Of a DNA stretch of 64,000 nucleotides, positions 1 through 6,626 are shown piece after piece. The notes below the pieces were generated by a model. The model searched no databases, was not told where the DNA came from, and worked only from the letters and a program-made list of their open reading frames with translations. The stretch lies in assembly GCA_003660235.1 (NCBI GenBank), contig QGON01000071.1:488324-552323 (forward strand). Direction: 5' to 3'. The position numbers and the translations under genes were made by a program. Origin of the DNA: a bacterium endosymbiont of Escarpia laminata. GTDB taxonomy: Bacteria > Pseudomonadota > Gammaproteobacteria > Chromatiales > Chromatiaceae. Position 1 is the stretch's first letter. Each line of letters begins with the position of its first letter.

Positions 1-1017
1 CTGCGCCGCTTCTACCGCATCAACCTGTTTAAGCAGGCCGGTTACGCCGAGCTGCGCGGCGCATTCGAGCAGGTCAGTAGCGGCGATTTGAGAGTCTTTT
101 TCCAGCAATGGACGGAACGAAACGGTGCACCCAGACTGGAACTCAGCGAACTCAAAGTGGCAGTACAAGCCGATGGTTACCGGCTATCCGGCAAGCTACG
201 TCAGACTCAGGCAGCAGCCCCCTTTGAACTCGACATCCCCGCTATCATCTATCTGGCAGATGCACCCCCGCTGCGAATGACCCTGCCGATGCGAGAGCAT
301 TCATTGGACCTCGATTTCACCCTGCCAGAAAAACCCCTGCGTCTCGAAATCGATCCCTGGTTCGACCTTTTTCGTGAGCTGCACCCGGACGAGGTTCCCC
401 CTGTCTTCAGCAAACTGTTTGGCGCAGAGCAGTTGCTCATCCTGCTGCCTGCCGATGCCCCAAAAACGCTGTTCGAAGGTTACCGGCAACTCGCAAACCA
501 GTGGGCATCCGGGAACAACAATATAGAAATCAGACTCGACAAGGAGTTGAGCCAACTCCCGCAAGATCGACAGATCTGGCTGATGGGCAGGGAGAACCAA
601 TTTCTAGATATATTCAATAATACTTTGAATAACAATGATTATTCTGCGTCAGATAAAGCTATTTCTATCAAACAGAAAACCTTTTCCCGATCCGGTCACA
701 GCTTTGCCTTTGCGGGGAGATCCGACTCAGGAAACACCATCGCCTGGCTGACCAGCGACGACCCGGCAAGTTTGCCGGGACTGGCGCGCAAACTGCCCCA
801 CTATGGGAAGTACAGCTACCTGGTGTTCGAAGGGGAACGACCCGATAACCGTGCCAAAGGCCAATGGGAGGTGAGCCAATCTCCACTGCAACGACAGATC
901 TTCAATGGACCCATTGATCGTATCGCTCCTCCTGCACCACTATTGGAAGCCCTGGACAACCTTCCACACCCAAGCGCCGAAGGGACGGAGTCGACCTTGC
1001 AAGAGTTGAAGATGTGA
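1..1017 (+). CDS. M1-family aminopeptidase-like protein, C-terminal part (5' end outside window)
   Basis: The frame is open from the first base of the window, so the gene begins upstream and only its last 338 codons are visible. The first 55 residues resemble the end of the M1 metallopeptidase module (FYRINLFKQ, then SGDLRVFFQQW and ERNGAP), which in that family closes the zinc-peptidase core. The HExxH zinc site would lie upstream and cannot be checked. The remaining 280 residues are a soluble extension with no motif I recognise. No membrane segment is visible. The call rests on the short N-terminal match, so catalytic activity is inferred from family only. A REP-like palindrome follows the stop codon. 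Confidence 0.6.
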   Translation: MRRFYRINLFKQAGYAELRGAFEQVSSGDLRVFFQQWTERNGAPRLELSELKVAVQADGYRLSGKLRQTQAAAPFELDIPAIIYLADAPPLRMTLPMREHSLDLDFTLPEKPLRLEIDPWFDLFRELHPDEVPPVFSKLFGAEQLLILLPADAPKTLFEGYRQLANQWASGNNNIEIRLDKELSQLPQDRQIWLMGRENQFLDIFNNTLNNNDYSASDKAISIKQKTFSRSGHSFAFAGRSDSGNTIAWLTSDDPASLPGLARKLPHYGKYSYLVFEGERPDNRAKGQWEVSQSPLQRQIFNGPIDRIAPPAPLLEALDNLPHPSAEGTESTLQELKM

Positions 1018-1028
1018 ATGCTGTACGT

Positions 1029-1058
1029 GCCTGATCCGCTACGCTTGATCAGGCCTAC
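1029..1058 (-). repeat. REP-like palindrome, half copy of a dispersed family
   Basis: An 8-bp inverted repeat (GCCTGATC/GATCAGGC, 10-nt loop) lies between two convergent genes. Read on the minus strand it begins GTAGGCCTGATCAAGCGTAG, the same text as the left half of the elements at 17601, 49211 and 53059. It may also act as a transcription terminator for the flanking genes. Confidence 0.7.
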
Positions 1059-1069
1059 AACCCCAGCAG

Positions 1070-1618
1070 CTATTTGGGATCATCCAGCAGAGGCAGGATC
1101 TTCTGTTCAAAGGTCTGGTCATCAATGACCCCCTTGTGTGCCCCAGACAGTTTTCCAGTTTTGTCGAAGAAAACTGTGTAGGGGATCAGTCCACTGGCAT
1201 TGCCCCACTTGGCAAGCAGTTTGCGATTGCTGCCTGGTTCCGCCACCAGCACCGGATAGTTGATTCCAAGGGTGCGCGCAACATTTTTCAGCCTGCGCGC
1301 TTCATCCAGACCCAGACCGATAATCTGTAAACCTTGCTTTCCATACTGCTCCTGGTAGTGAACAAACTCCTTGATTTCATTCAGACAGGGCGCACACCAA
1401 CTGGCCCAAAAATTGAGCATTACAACCTTCCCATTCCATTCGGTTAGTGAGTGCATTTCTCCGTCCAGCCCTTTATAGCTGTAATCGGGCAGGCTGGGAG
1501 CCTGCTTTTCCTTTGACTCCGCCCCACTGCCCGTCGCCGAACCTGACCCGGCAAAACTGCTGGAAACAACAGTAATCAATACCGCCCCCAGCAGAGTGAC
1601 CCATTTCTGTCTATTCAT
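1070..1618 (-). CDS. TlpA-like periplasmic thiol:disulfide oxidoreductase
   Basis: This 182-residue protein has an N-terminal hydrophobic export signal (about residues 1-23, ending FAGSGS), a linker, and a thioredoxin fold. The redox motif WCAPC places Cys75 and Cys78 in the usual CxxC, and the cis-proline of the fold is at Pro146 (GLIPYTVFF). Members of this family reduce or isomerise disulfides in exported proteins or in apocytochrome c haem sites. It lies 3 nt downstream of the decayed cytochrome/parvulin locus, on the same strand, so it was probably the last gene of that operon. Its substrate cannot be told from the sequence. Confidence 0.85.
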   Translation of the reverse strand: MNRQKWVTLLGAVLITVVSSSFAGSGSATGSGAESKEKQAPSLPDYSYKGLDGEMHSLTEWNGKVVMLNFWASWCAPCLNEIKEFVHYQEQYGKQGLQIIGLGLDEARRLKNVARTLGINYPVLVAEPGSNRKLLAKWGNASGLIPYTVFFDKTGKLSGAHKGVIDDQTFEQKILPLLDDPK

Positions 1619-1621
1619 GGC

Positions 1622-1939
1622 CTACTGTTTCTCAATCTGCGCCTGCCTCTCTCCAATCAGATTCCACACCACCTTGTAGCGTTCACTGAGTTCACTGATA
1701 TATTCAGCAGACTTTTCTGTAATCAGGCTCTGTGCAACCTTGTCAGGCATACTCACAAAACTGCGTTTGAGGCTGGGACGGCGTTCAATGATCATCACAA
1801 GATGAAACCCTGCAGGGGTCTGCACAATCTCACTTAGCTGATTATCTTCAAGACCGCTGACGGCCTTCTCGCTGTCAGGATGACCTGACCCCTCCTTGAC
1901 CCAACCCATGTCGCCCCGCATCTGTTTGCCGTAGGGGTC
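1622..1939 (-). pseudogene. PpiC-type parvulin peptidyl-prolyl isomerase, C-terminal remnant
   Basis: From DPYGKQMRGDMGW onward the reading frame is clearly the second half of a parvulin domain (GLEDNQLSEIVQTPAGFHLVMI), followed by about 55 residues of helical tail. The first half of the isomerase domain and any export signal are absent. Upstream the same frame stays open but encodes Arg/Ser/Pro-rich text typical of a wrong frame. A different frame there encodes a cytochrome-like fragment. The simplest reading is that a deletion joined two genes and removed the N-terminus of this one. Loss of half the catalytic domain makes activity unlikely. Confidence 0.6.
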
Positions 1940-2217
1940 AACGCTTCCAGGATGGAACAGATGTCGCCTTGAGGTTGGCAATCCAGTCAGATGCACCCAG
2001 TGCCTTCCAGAAGGCCTTCTCCTGTTTGTAGAGGATGTACTTGTCACCATTACCGGTCTCATTCGAGTGGCAGTTGGAGCAGTTGGGCACATCAACAGGG
2101 TTGGTACCCACGAAGGTGATTGGCTTACCGCTGTGTCTTCACAACAGGCTGCTGAGTGGTACAACCCACAGCCACTGCGACAGTGAGTGCCGTGAGCACA
2201 AAGGTATTTCTCCCCAT
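1938..2217 (-). pseudogene. c-type cytochrome-like lipoprotein remnant, frameshifted
   Basis: An ATG at 2217 opens a lipoprotein signal peptide (LTVAVAVGC, lipobox Cys19) that hits TAA after 30 codons (2125-2127). Skipping one base restores a frame that continues KPITFVGTNPVDVPNCSNCH with a CxxCH haem-attachment motif. That frame runs about 62 codons and stops at 1938-1940, exactly where the parvulin remnant begins. This suggests a secreted haem lipoprotein broken by a single-base shift and then truncated by fusion to ppiC. A sequencing error could explain the frameshift but not the loss of the parvulin N-terminus. Confidence 0.5.
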
Positions 2218-2392
2218 TAGAAACCCCTTTTGGTTTCTATTTTCTACTTAGGAAAACCCAATTGAATGGGATGGTATTAAATGAAAAAACCCCGAATACT
2301 GCTTATCATTAACTGGAGCTGGGAAAACTATAGCAATCACATGGGAAAATCACAATTTTCCCTATGAAATCAATAGGTTGTTAATTTAAGAA

Positions 2393-2411
2393 TATAATGA
2401 TTTTCATTATC
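2393..2411 (+). promoter_or_regulatory. Fur-box-like operator
   Basis: The 19-bp site matches the classical Fur box (GATAATGATAATCATTATC) at 16 of 19 positions and contains a perfect 7-bp inverted repeat ATAATGA/TCATTAT with a 3-nt spacer. It ends 39 nt upstream of the YdcF/SanA-like start codon, in AT-rich DNA. The same gap is upstream of the divergent decayed lipoprotein gene, which could share the control. Confidence 0.7.
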
Positions 2412-2450
2412 GACTGACTGTAGCCTGCAACAAACCATAGAGAGACAAAC

Positions 2451-3125
2451 ATGCCGTCAGAATTAATGTTCAGAATAAAGATGATAGGCTGGGACGGGTT
2501 GTCAACTTTCTTTCTCTCAACGCTGATTGTCCTGCTATCGTTGGGATTGAGCCTGATACCATCACTCCGCACAGTCTATCTAACCGCAAGAAAGACGCCC
2601 TCAACCGCTCCCGACAAAGCACTGCTTATCGTGCTGGGTGCGCAACTTGTGCAAGATGCCGTCTCTGCCCATTTTATTACACGGCTGCAGCGGGCATTGA
2701 ACCTGTACAATCTGGCACCTGGACCGATATTGATCCTGGGCGGCATTACCGGCAAAAACCATTTCAGTGAGGCGGAACGAGGACGCGACTGGCTGGAGTC
2801 TGAAGGAGTCAGTAGCAATGATATCCAATTGGAGATGCGCTCACGCAATACCCTGGAAAATCTGAAGCATGCCCGCGACCTGATAGATCAAATCCAGCGG
2901 GTTCCCGTTTTCATCACAAGCCGTTTCCATCTAGCCAGATGCGCAGCCATGGCCAATGGCCTGGGGCTGCCATACCAGCTCTGTGCGGCGGAGGAGAAGC
3001 TGGTATTTAGACCCTCACTCATTTTTTTATGTCTGATGGAGGCCTTCTATCTGCATTGGTACCAAGTGGGAAAATTCTGGTCCAGATTGACCCAAAACAG
3101 AAAAAGCCTGGAACGGATCAGCTAG
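2451..3125 (+). CDS. YdcF/SanA-like DUF218 membrane protein
   Basis: This 224-residue protein has an N-terminal membrane anchor (about residues 18-38) followed by a DUF218 domain. Typical family features are ALLIVLGAQ, a region of basic and hydroxyl residues (ITRLQRALNLY), ILGG, the AERGRDWL/SRNTLENL pair, and VFITSRFHLARC. A short hydrophobic stretch near residue 190 may contact the membrane. E. coli SanA and YdcF are the known relatives and are linked to envelope integrity; the reaction is not established. A Fur-like operator lies just upstream, so expression probably rises under iron limitation (inference). The aryl-polyene operon starts about 100 nt downstream. Confidence 0.8.
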   Translation: MPSELMFRIKMIGWDGLSTFFLSTLIVLLSLGLSLIPSLRTVYLTARKTPSTAPDKALLIVLGAQLVQDAVSAHFITRLQRALNLYNLAPGPILILGGITGKNHFSEAERGRDWLESEGVSSNDIQLEMRSRNTLENLKHARDLIDQIQRVPVFITSRFHLARCAAMANGLGLPYQLCAAEEKLVFRPSLIFLCLMEAFYLHWYQVGKFWSRLTQNRKSLERIS

Positions 3126-3134
3126 GATCTTTTG

Positions 3135-3163
3135 TTGACAGTCACCACCCCAGAAAAGAGAAT
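3135..3163 (+). promoter_or_regulatory. candidate sigma-70 promoter for the polyene operon
   Basis: A perfect -35 TTGACA (3135-3140) is followed after 17 bp by GAGAAT (3158-3163), which matches the -10 consensus at 4 of 6 positions. It lies 65 nt upstream of the first operon start. The -10 is weak, so activator help would be needed. Confidence 0.35.
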
Positions 3164-3228
3164 ATCCGCCCATTCAATGTGGGATGTCACTTATCCCGTT
3201 ACTTTTTTGCTATTGAGCCATACCCGAA

Positions 3229-3480
3229 ATGCTGGAAAACGAAGTCGCCACGCTGATTATCGAGACCCTCAACCTGCGGGTCGACCCCTCATCCATCGAC
3301 CCTCAGGCCCCCCTGTTCACCGAAGGACTCGGGCTGGACTCTATCGATGCGCTTGAACTCGCCATGTCGATCTCGAAAAAATACGGCTTTCAACTCCGTT
3401 CCAATGACGAGAACAACGCCAACATCTTCGCCTCACTCAGCTCCCTGAGCAAACACATCGAATCCTGCCGCACGACGTGA
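3229..3480 (+). CDS. acyl carrier protein of aryl-polyene-type cluster
   Basis: This 83-residue protein carries the ACP signature GLDSIDALEL, with Ser38 as the expected phosphopantetheine attachment site. It is the first gene of a run in which almost every stop overlaps the next start by 4 nt. In aryl polyene systems the ACP holds the aromatic starter and the growing polyene while the ketosynthase, ketoreductase and dehydratases act. The E. coli CFT073-type cluster has two ACPs (ApeE and ApeF); only this one is present here, so it must either serve both roles or be helped by an ACP encoded elsewhere (inference). Confidence 0.85.
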   Translation: MLENEVATLIIETLNLRVDPSSIDPQAPLFTEGLGLDSIDALELAMSISKKYGFQLRSNDENNANIFASLSSLSKHIESCRTT

Positions 3481-4115
3481 ACGTCGACACCTCCCATGTC
3501 CGGGGCCTGCGGCCACTCGTCATGGTGATGACCTTCAGTTACCCGGTAACGCTACACCTCGCTATCATCAATGGTTTTCTGCAACTGGCGGTCTGGATAC
3601 TGTTGGCGATTGCAGTGGCACACTCTCTTCTTCTATTGAATTCGTCGAAACGCAAACTGACCGACCTGTTCCCCCCATTTGTTGCGGCACTGGCAGTCAT
3701 CTGTCTGCTGCTGAAAGTCGAAACCGCCCTCTATCTGCCGCCGGTTCTAATCTCCAGTCTACTGTTCTATCTTTTTGGCCGGACCCTGTTGCCCGAACAG
3801 GAACCACTCATCACCCGCATCGCCCGCAGAATGGGTGACAATGATCTGCCTCACCGCCGCTACACACATGTACTTACCTGGGTCTGGACGCTCTTCTTTG
3901 CAGCTATTCTCATCGAGTCCGTACTACTGGCCCTGTTCGCGAGCATAGAGGTCTGGTCCCTCTTCACCAATTTCATCAACTACCTGTTGATCCTGGTACT
4001 ATTCCTGTTGGATTATCTGGTCTTCCGGGTCATCTATTTCCGCCGACCACCCTCTCTCAACGCGGTCAGACGTGTACTGCGGGAGAGAAACCTGCAACGG
4101 ATAGTGCGAGATTGA
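3477..4115 (+). CDS. COG4648-type membrane protein of aryl-polyene cluster
   Basis: A GTG start overlaps the ACP stop (GTGA). The 212-residue protein is almost entirely hydrophobic, with about five or six membrane segments (around residues 25-45, 60-80, 85-100, 132-155, 165-188) and a basic C-terminal tail. By size, topology and position between ACP and AMP ligase it corresponds to the conserved membrane protein of aryl polyene clusters. Its role there is not known. The sequence itself shows no catalytic motif. Confidence 0.7.
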   Translation: MNVDTSHVRGLRPLVMVMTFSYPVTLHLAIINGFLQLAVWILLAIAVAHSLLLLNSSKRKLTDLFPPFVAALAVICLLLKVETALYLPPVLISSLLFYLFGRTLLPEQEPLITRIARRMGDNDLPHRRYTHVLTWVWTLFFAAILIESVLLALFASIEVWSLFTNFINYLLILVLFLLDYLVFRVIYFRRPPSLNAVRRVLRERNLQRIVRD

Positions 4116-5446
4116 GCCACCTGCCTCTGATAACTTCAGCCGATCCGGAAAGGATCGTCGCCTGGCGTAATAATGAACCCTGCAGCCTGTCGCGACTGCT
4201 GATGGATGCAAAAACCCTAGCCGGACAGTTGCCGGATCGATCCTGCCTGATCAACCTCTGCGAAAACCGCTACCGATTTCTCGTTGGCCTGATTGCCGGC
4301 ATTCTAAAAGGACAGAAAACCGTGCTGCCGCCAGGACGGGCAAATGAAGATCTCAAACGCCTGCAGCAGCGTTACGAATCGATCTATTGCCTGACCGACA
4401 CAGATACACGGCTGGGTGACATAGAGATTCACCGCTACGTCGATCCCATCTCTAGTGACCCAGTTGAACAAGCAACACCCGAGGTACCCTCAGCCAAACC
4501 GCTCATCGAACTCTTCACATCCGGCAGCACCGGCAAAGCCACGCCCCAGCAAAAAAGCTGGGGCACCCTCTGGGAAGGCGCCCGGCTGACCGGTGTGCGA
4601 CTGGGACTCGACAATCTGACCCAAGCGGCCGTACTCGCCACCGTCCCGCCGCAGCATATGTTCGGACTGGAGGCATCCATCCTGTTGCCGCTGCGATGGG
4701 GACTCTCAGTCTCATCCGAACAGCCCCTCTTTGCCGCTGACATCGCTGCATCGCTGGAAAAACTGCCCGCACCACGCATCCTCATCACCACCCCACTCCA
4801 TCTGCGTAACTGTGTTGAGGAAGGGATCAAGCTACCGCAAACCGCCTTCATTCTGTCGGCTACATCAACCCTCTCTCCTACGCTGGCAGCCCAGGCTGAG
4901 AAACTGTTCGATACCCAGGTGCTCGAAATCTACGGCTCCACTGAAACCGGCGCAATCGCCACCCGCCGTCCAGCGCTGGAATCAGACTGGTCACTACTAC
5001 CGGGCATAACCCTGAATCAGGAAACGAAAGCGTGGCGGGTGACAGCCGCCCATCTCGCGGAATCGATACTGCTCAGCGACCATCTGAAAAAAACGTCGGA
5101 ACACCACTTCATCCTGCTTGGCCGGGATAGCGACATGGTAAAAATCGCAGGTAAACGTGCTTCCCTTGAGGATCTCAACCTGCGGCTTCAATCTCTCGAT
5201 GGTGTAGAGGATGGCGTCTTTTTCCTTCCCGGCCGGAGATCAGCTTCGGTCCCCCGGCTCACCGCCTTTGTTGTCTCAAATATTTTGGACGAGCAGGAGA
5301 TTGCCCAGGCATTGCGTGAACAGCTTGACCCGGCGTTCCTGCCCCGCCCGCTGTTTATAGTCGACCGATTGCCAAGGAACGCAACAGGCAAACTCCCGCA
5401 GAGTGCATTGGTGGCTCTGTTCAAACAGTGTGGGGCAAAGCAATGA
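4112..5446 (+). CDS. AMP-dependent acyl/aryl ligase of aryl-polyene cluster
   Basis: The TTG start overlaps the previous stop (TTGA). The 444-residue enzyme has the adenylation motif LFTSGSTGK (residues 134-142), the YGSTETG motif, the hinge region LLGRDSDMVKIAGKR, and the C-terminal catalytic lysine in NATGK (about Lys427). It should activate an aromatic or other acid starter as an acyl-adenylate and load it onto the ACP (ApeH role). It is shorter than typical acyl-CoA synthetases (500-550 residues), as is usual for the polyene-cluster ligases. No gene for making an aromatic starter (ammonia lyase or chorismate-derived hydroxybenzoate synthase) is seen nearby. Confidence 0.85.
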   Translation: MSHLPLITSADPERIVAWRNNEPCSLSRLLMDAKTLAGQLPDRSCLINLCENRYRFLVGLIAGILKGQKTVLPPGRANEDLKRLQQRYESIYCLTDTDTRLGDIEIHRYVDPISSDPVEQATPEVPSAKPLIELFTSGSTGKATPQQKSWGTLWEGARLTGVRLGLDNLTQAAVLATVPPQHMFGLEASILLPLRWGLSVSSEQPLFAADIAASLEKLPAPRILITTPLHLRNCVEEGIKLPQTAFILSATSTLSPTLAAQAEKLFDTQVLEIYGSTETGAIATRRPALESDWSLLPGITLNQETKAWRVTAAHLAESILLSDHLKKTSEHHFILLGRDSDMVKIAGKRASLEDLNLRLQSLDGVEDGVFFLPGRRSASVPRLTAFVVSNILDEQEIAQALREQLDPAFLPRPLFIVDRLPRNATGKLPQSALVALFKQCGAKQ

Positions 5447-5721
5447 TCATCCCTGCAAACCACCCTGCCCTGGCCGGCCACTTCCCGGATAACCCCCTGG
5501 TTCCCGGCGTGGTGATGCTGGATTTTGTATTGCAGAAGGCCAGGAAAAAGGGGCTGAAAGTAACCGGTATCAGCCGTACAAAATTCATCGCCCCCTTGCG
5601 GGCCGATACCCCCTTCGAGATTGAGATCACCCTGTTGAAACAGGGCTGTGAGTTTCGTGTTCTGGCTATGGGCGACACCCTCGCGCACGGCACACTGAAC
5701 TGTCCGGATCACTTTTCATGA
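5443..5721 (+). CDS. ApeI-like hot-dog 3-hydroxyacyl-ACP dehydratase
   Basis: I chose the ATG that overlaps the ligase stop as ATGA; a GTG 15 nt earlier is possible. The 92-residue hot-dog protein begins with the family motif (HPALAGHFP, then PLVPGVVML), giving candidate catalytic His7 or His13. In characterised aryl polyene synthases, ApeI works as a complex with the second dehydratase ApeP. The matching partner here is the gene at 10943. It should remove water from each 3-hydroxyacyl-ACP intermediate and so create the conjugated double bonds. Confidence 0.8.
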   Translation: MIIPANHPALAGHFPDNPLVPGVVMLDFVLQKARKKGLKVTGISRTKFIAPLRADTPFEIEITLLKQGCEFRVLAMGDTLAHGTLNCPDHFS

Positions 5722-6626
5722 GTCGCCACTGGCTGAAACAATCCGAACGCGGCAGCCTGTTTCTGATCCGTTTGATCACGCGCATCACCCTGCTCCTCGG
5801 TCGCCCGGCAGGCAGGCTGTTGCTCTACCCCATCACACTCTACTTCGTTCTCTTCTCCCGTAAGGCGCGTAATGCTTCGCGGAATTATCTTAAACGGGTG
5901 TTGCCACAACCGATCGGTTTGCGTCACATATTCCGTCACTACCACACCTTTGCCGCCACCATCCTCGACCGGATCTATCTGCTCTCCGGCAGGCAGGACT
6001 ATTTCAACATCGATATCAGGGGTGAAACCCGGCTTCTGGAGCAGTTGAAAGATGGCCGGGGCTGTATGCTGCTGGGCTCCCATCTGGGCAGTTTCGAATT
6101 GCTGCGCAGTCTGGCGGCAACCCATCCGGATATATCAGTAAAGGCGCTGATGTATGAAGAGAATGCGGAGAAGATCAATCAGGTCATACAGGCACTGAAC
6201 CCGGAGATCGCCGATATGATCATCCCTATCGGCAGGCCGGACAGCCTGTTTGAGGTTCAGGAGGCAGTCGAGCGGGGCGAGGTCATCGGTATCCTCGGCG
6301 ACCGTATCGCCCTGGACGACAAACAGGTCAAGGTTCGTTTCTTCGATCAGACATGCCGTTTTCCCGCCGGACCCATGCTGATTGCCGGACTGTTGAAGAT
6401 TCCTGTGGTGCTGTTTTTCGGCATCCACCAAGGCGGCCGGGACTATACAATCCACTTCGAACTACTCACTGAAGGCTTTCATCTCGACCGGGAAGAGCGT
6501 TGGCAACAGATCACCGAATGGACACAGCGTTACGCAAACCGGCTTGAACATCACACCCGGCAGGCTCCCTACAACTGGTTCAATTTCTACGATTTCTGGG
6601 ACGAAACAGGGAACACACCGAAGTGA
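5718..6626 (+). CDS. LpxL/HtrB-like lysophospholipid acyltransferase
   Basis: The ATG overlaps the previous stop (ATGA). The 302-residue protein has an N-terminal membrane-associated segment (about 13-48) and the acyltransferase motif HLGSFE (His122 to Glu127, HxxxxE). These are followed by the substrate-binding block GILGDR and the conserved ending PYNWFNFYDFW. In aryl polyene clusters an enzyme of this class is thought to transfer the polyene acyl chain to a lipid carrier for display in the outer membrane. The exporter gene directly follows and overlaps it, which supports a combined assembly and export step. Confidence 0.8.
   Translation: MSRHWLKQSERGSLFLIRLITRITLLLGRPAGRLLLYPITLYFVLFSRKARNASRNYLKRVLPQPIGLRHIFRHYHTFAATILDRIYLLSGRQDYFNIDIRGETRLLEQLKDGRGCMLLGSHLGSFELLRSLAATHPDISVKALMYEENAEKINQVIQALNPEIADMIIPIGRPDSLFEVQEAVERGEVIGILGDRIALDDKQVKVRFFDQTCRFPAGPMLIAGLLKIPVVLFFGIHQGGRDYTIHFELLTEGFHLDREERWQQITEWTQRYANRLEHHTRQAPYNWFNFYDFWDETGNTPK

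Noticed and set aside
1990..2164. First third of the 1622-2164 open frame as the N-terminus of a parvulin
   Set aside because: It encodes wrong-frame text; a different frame in the same interval encodes a CxxCH fragment, so the start at 2164 is not credible.
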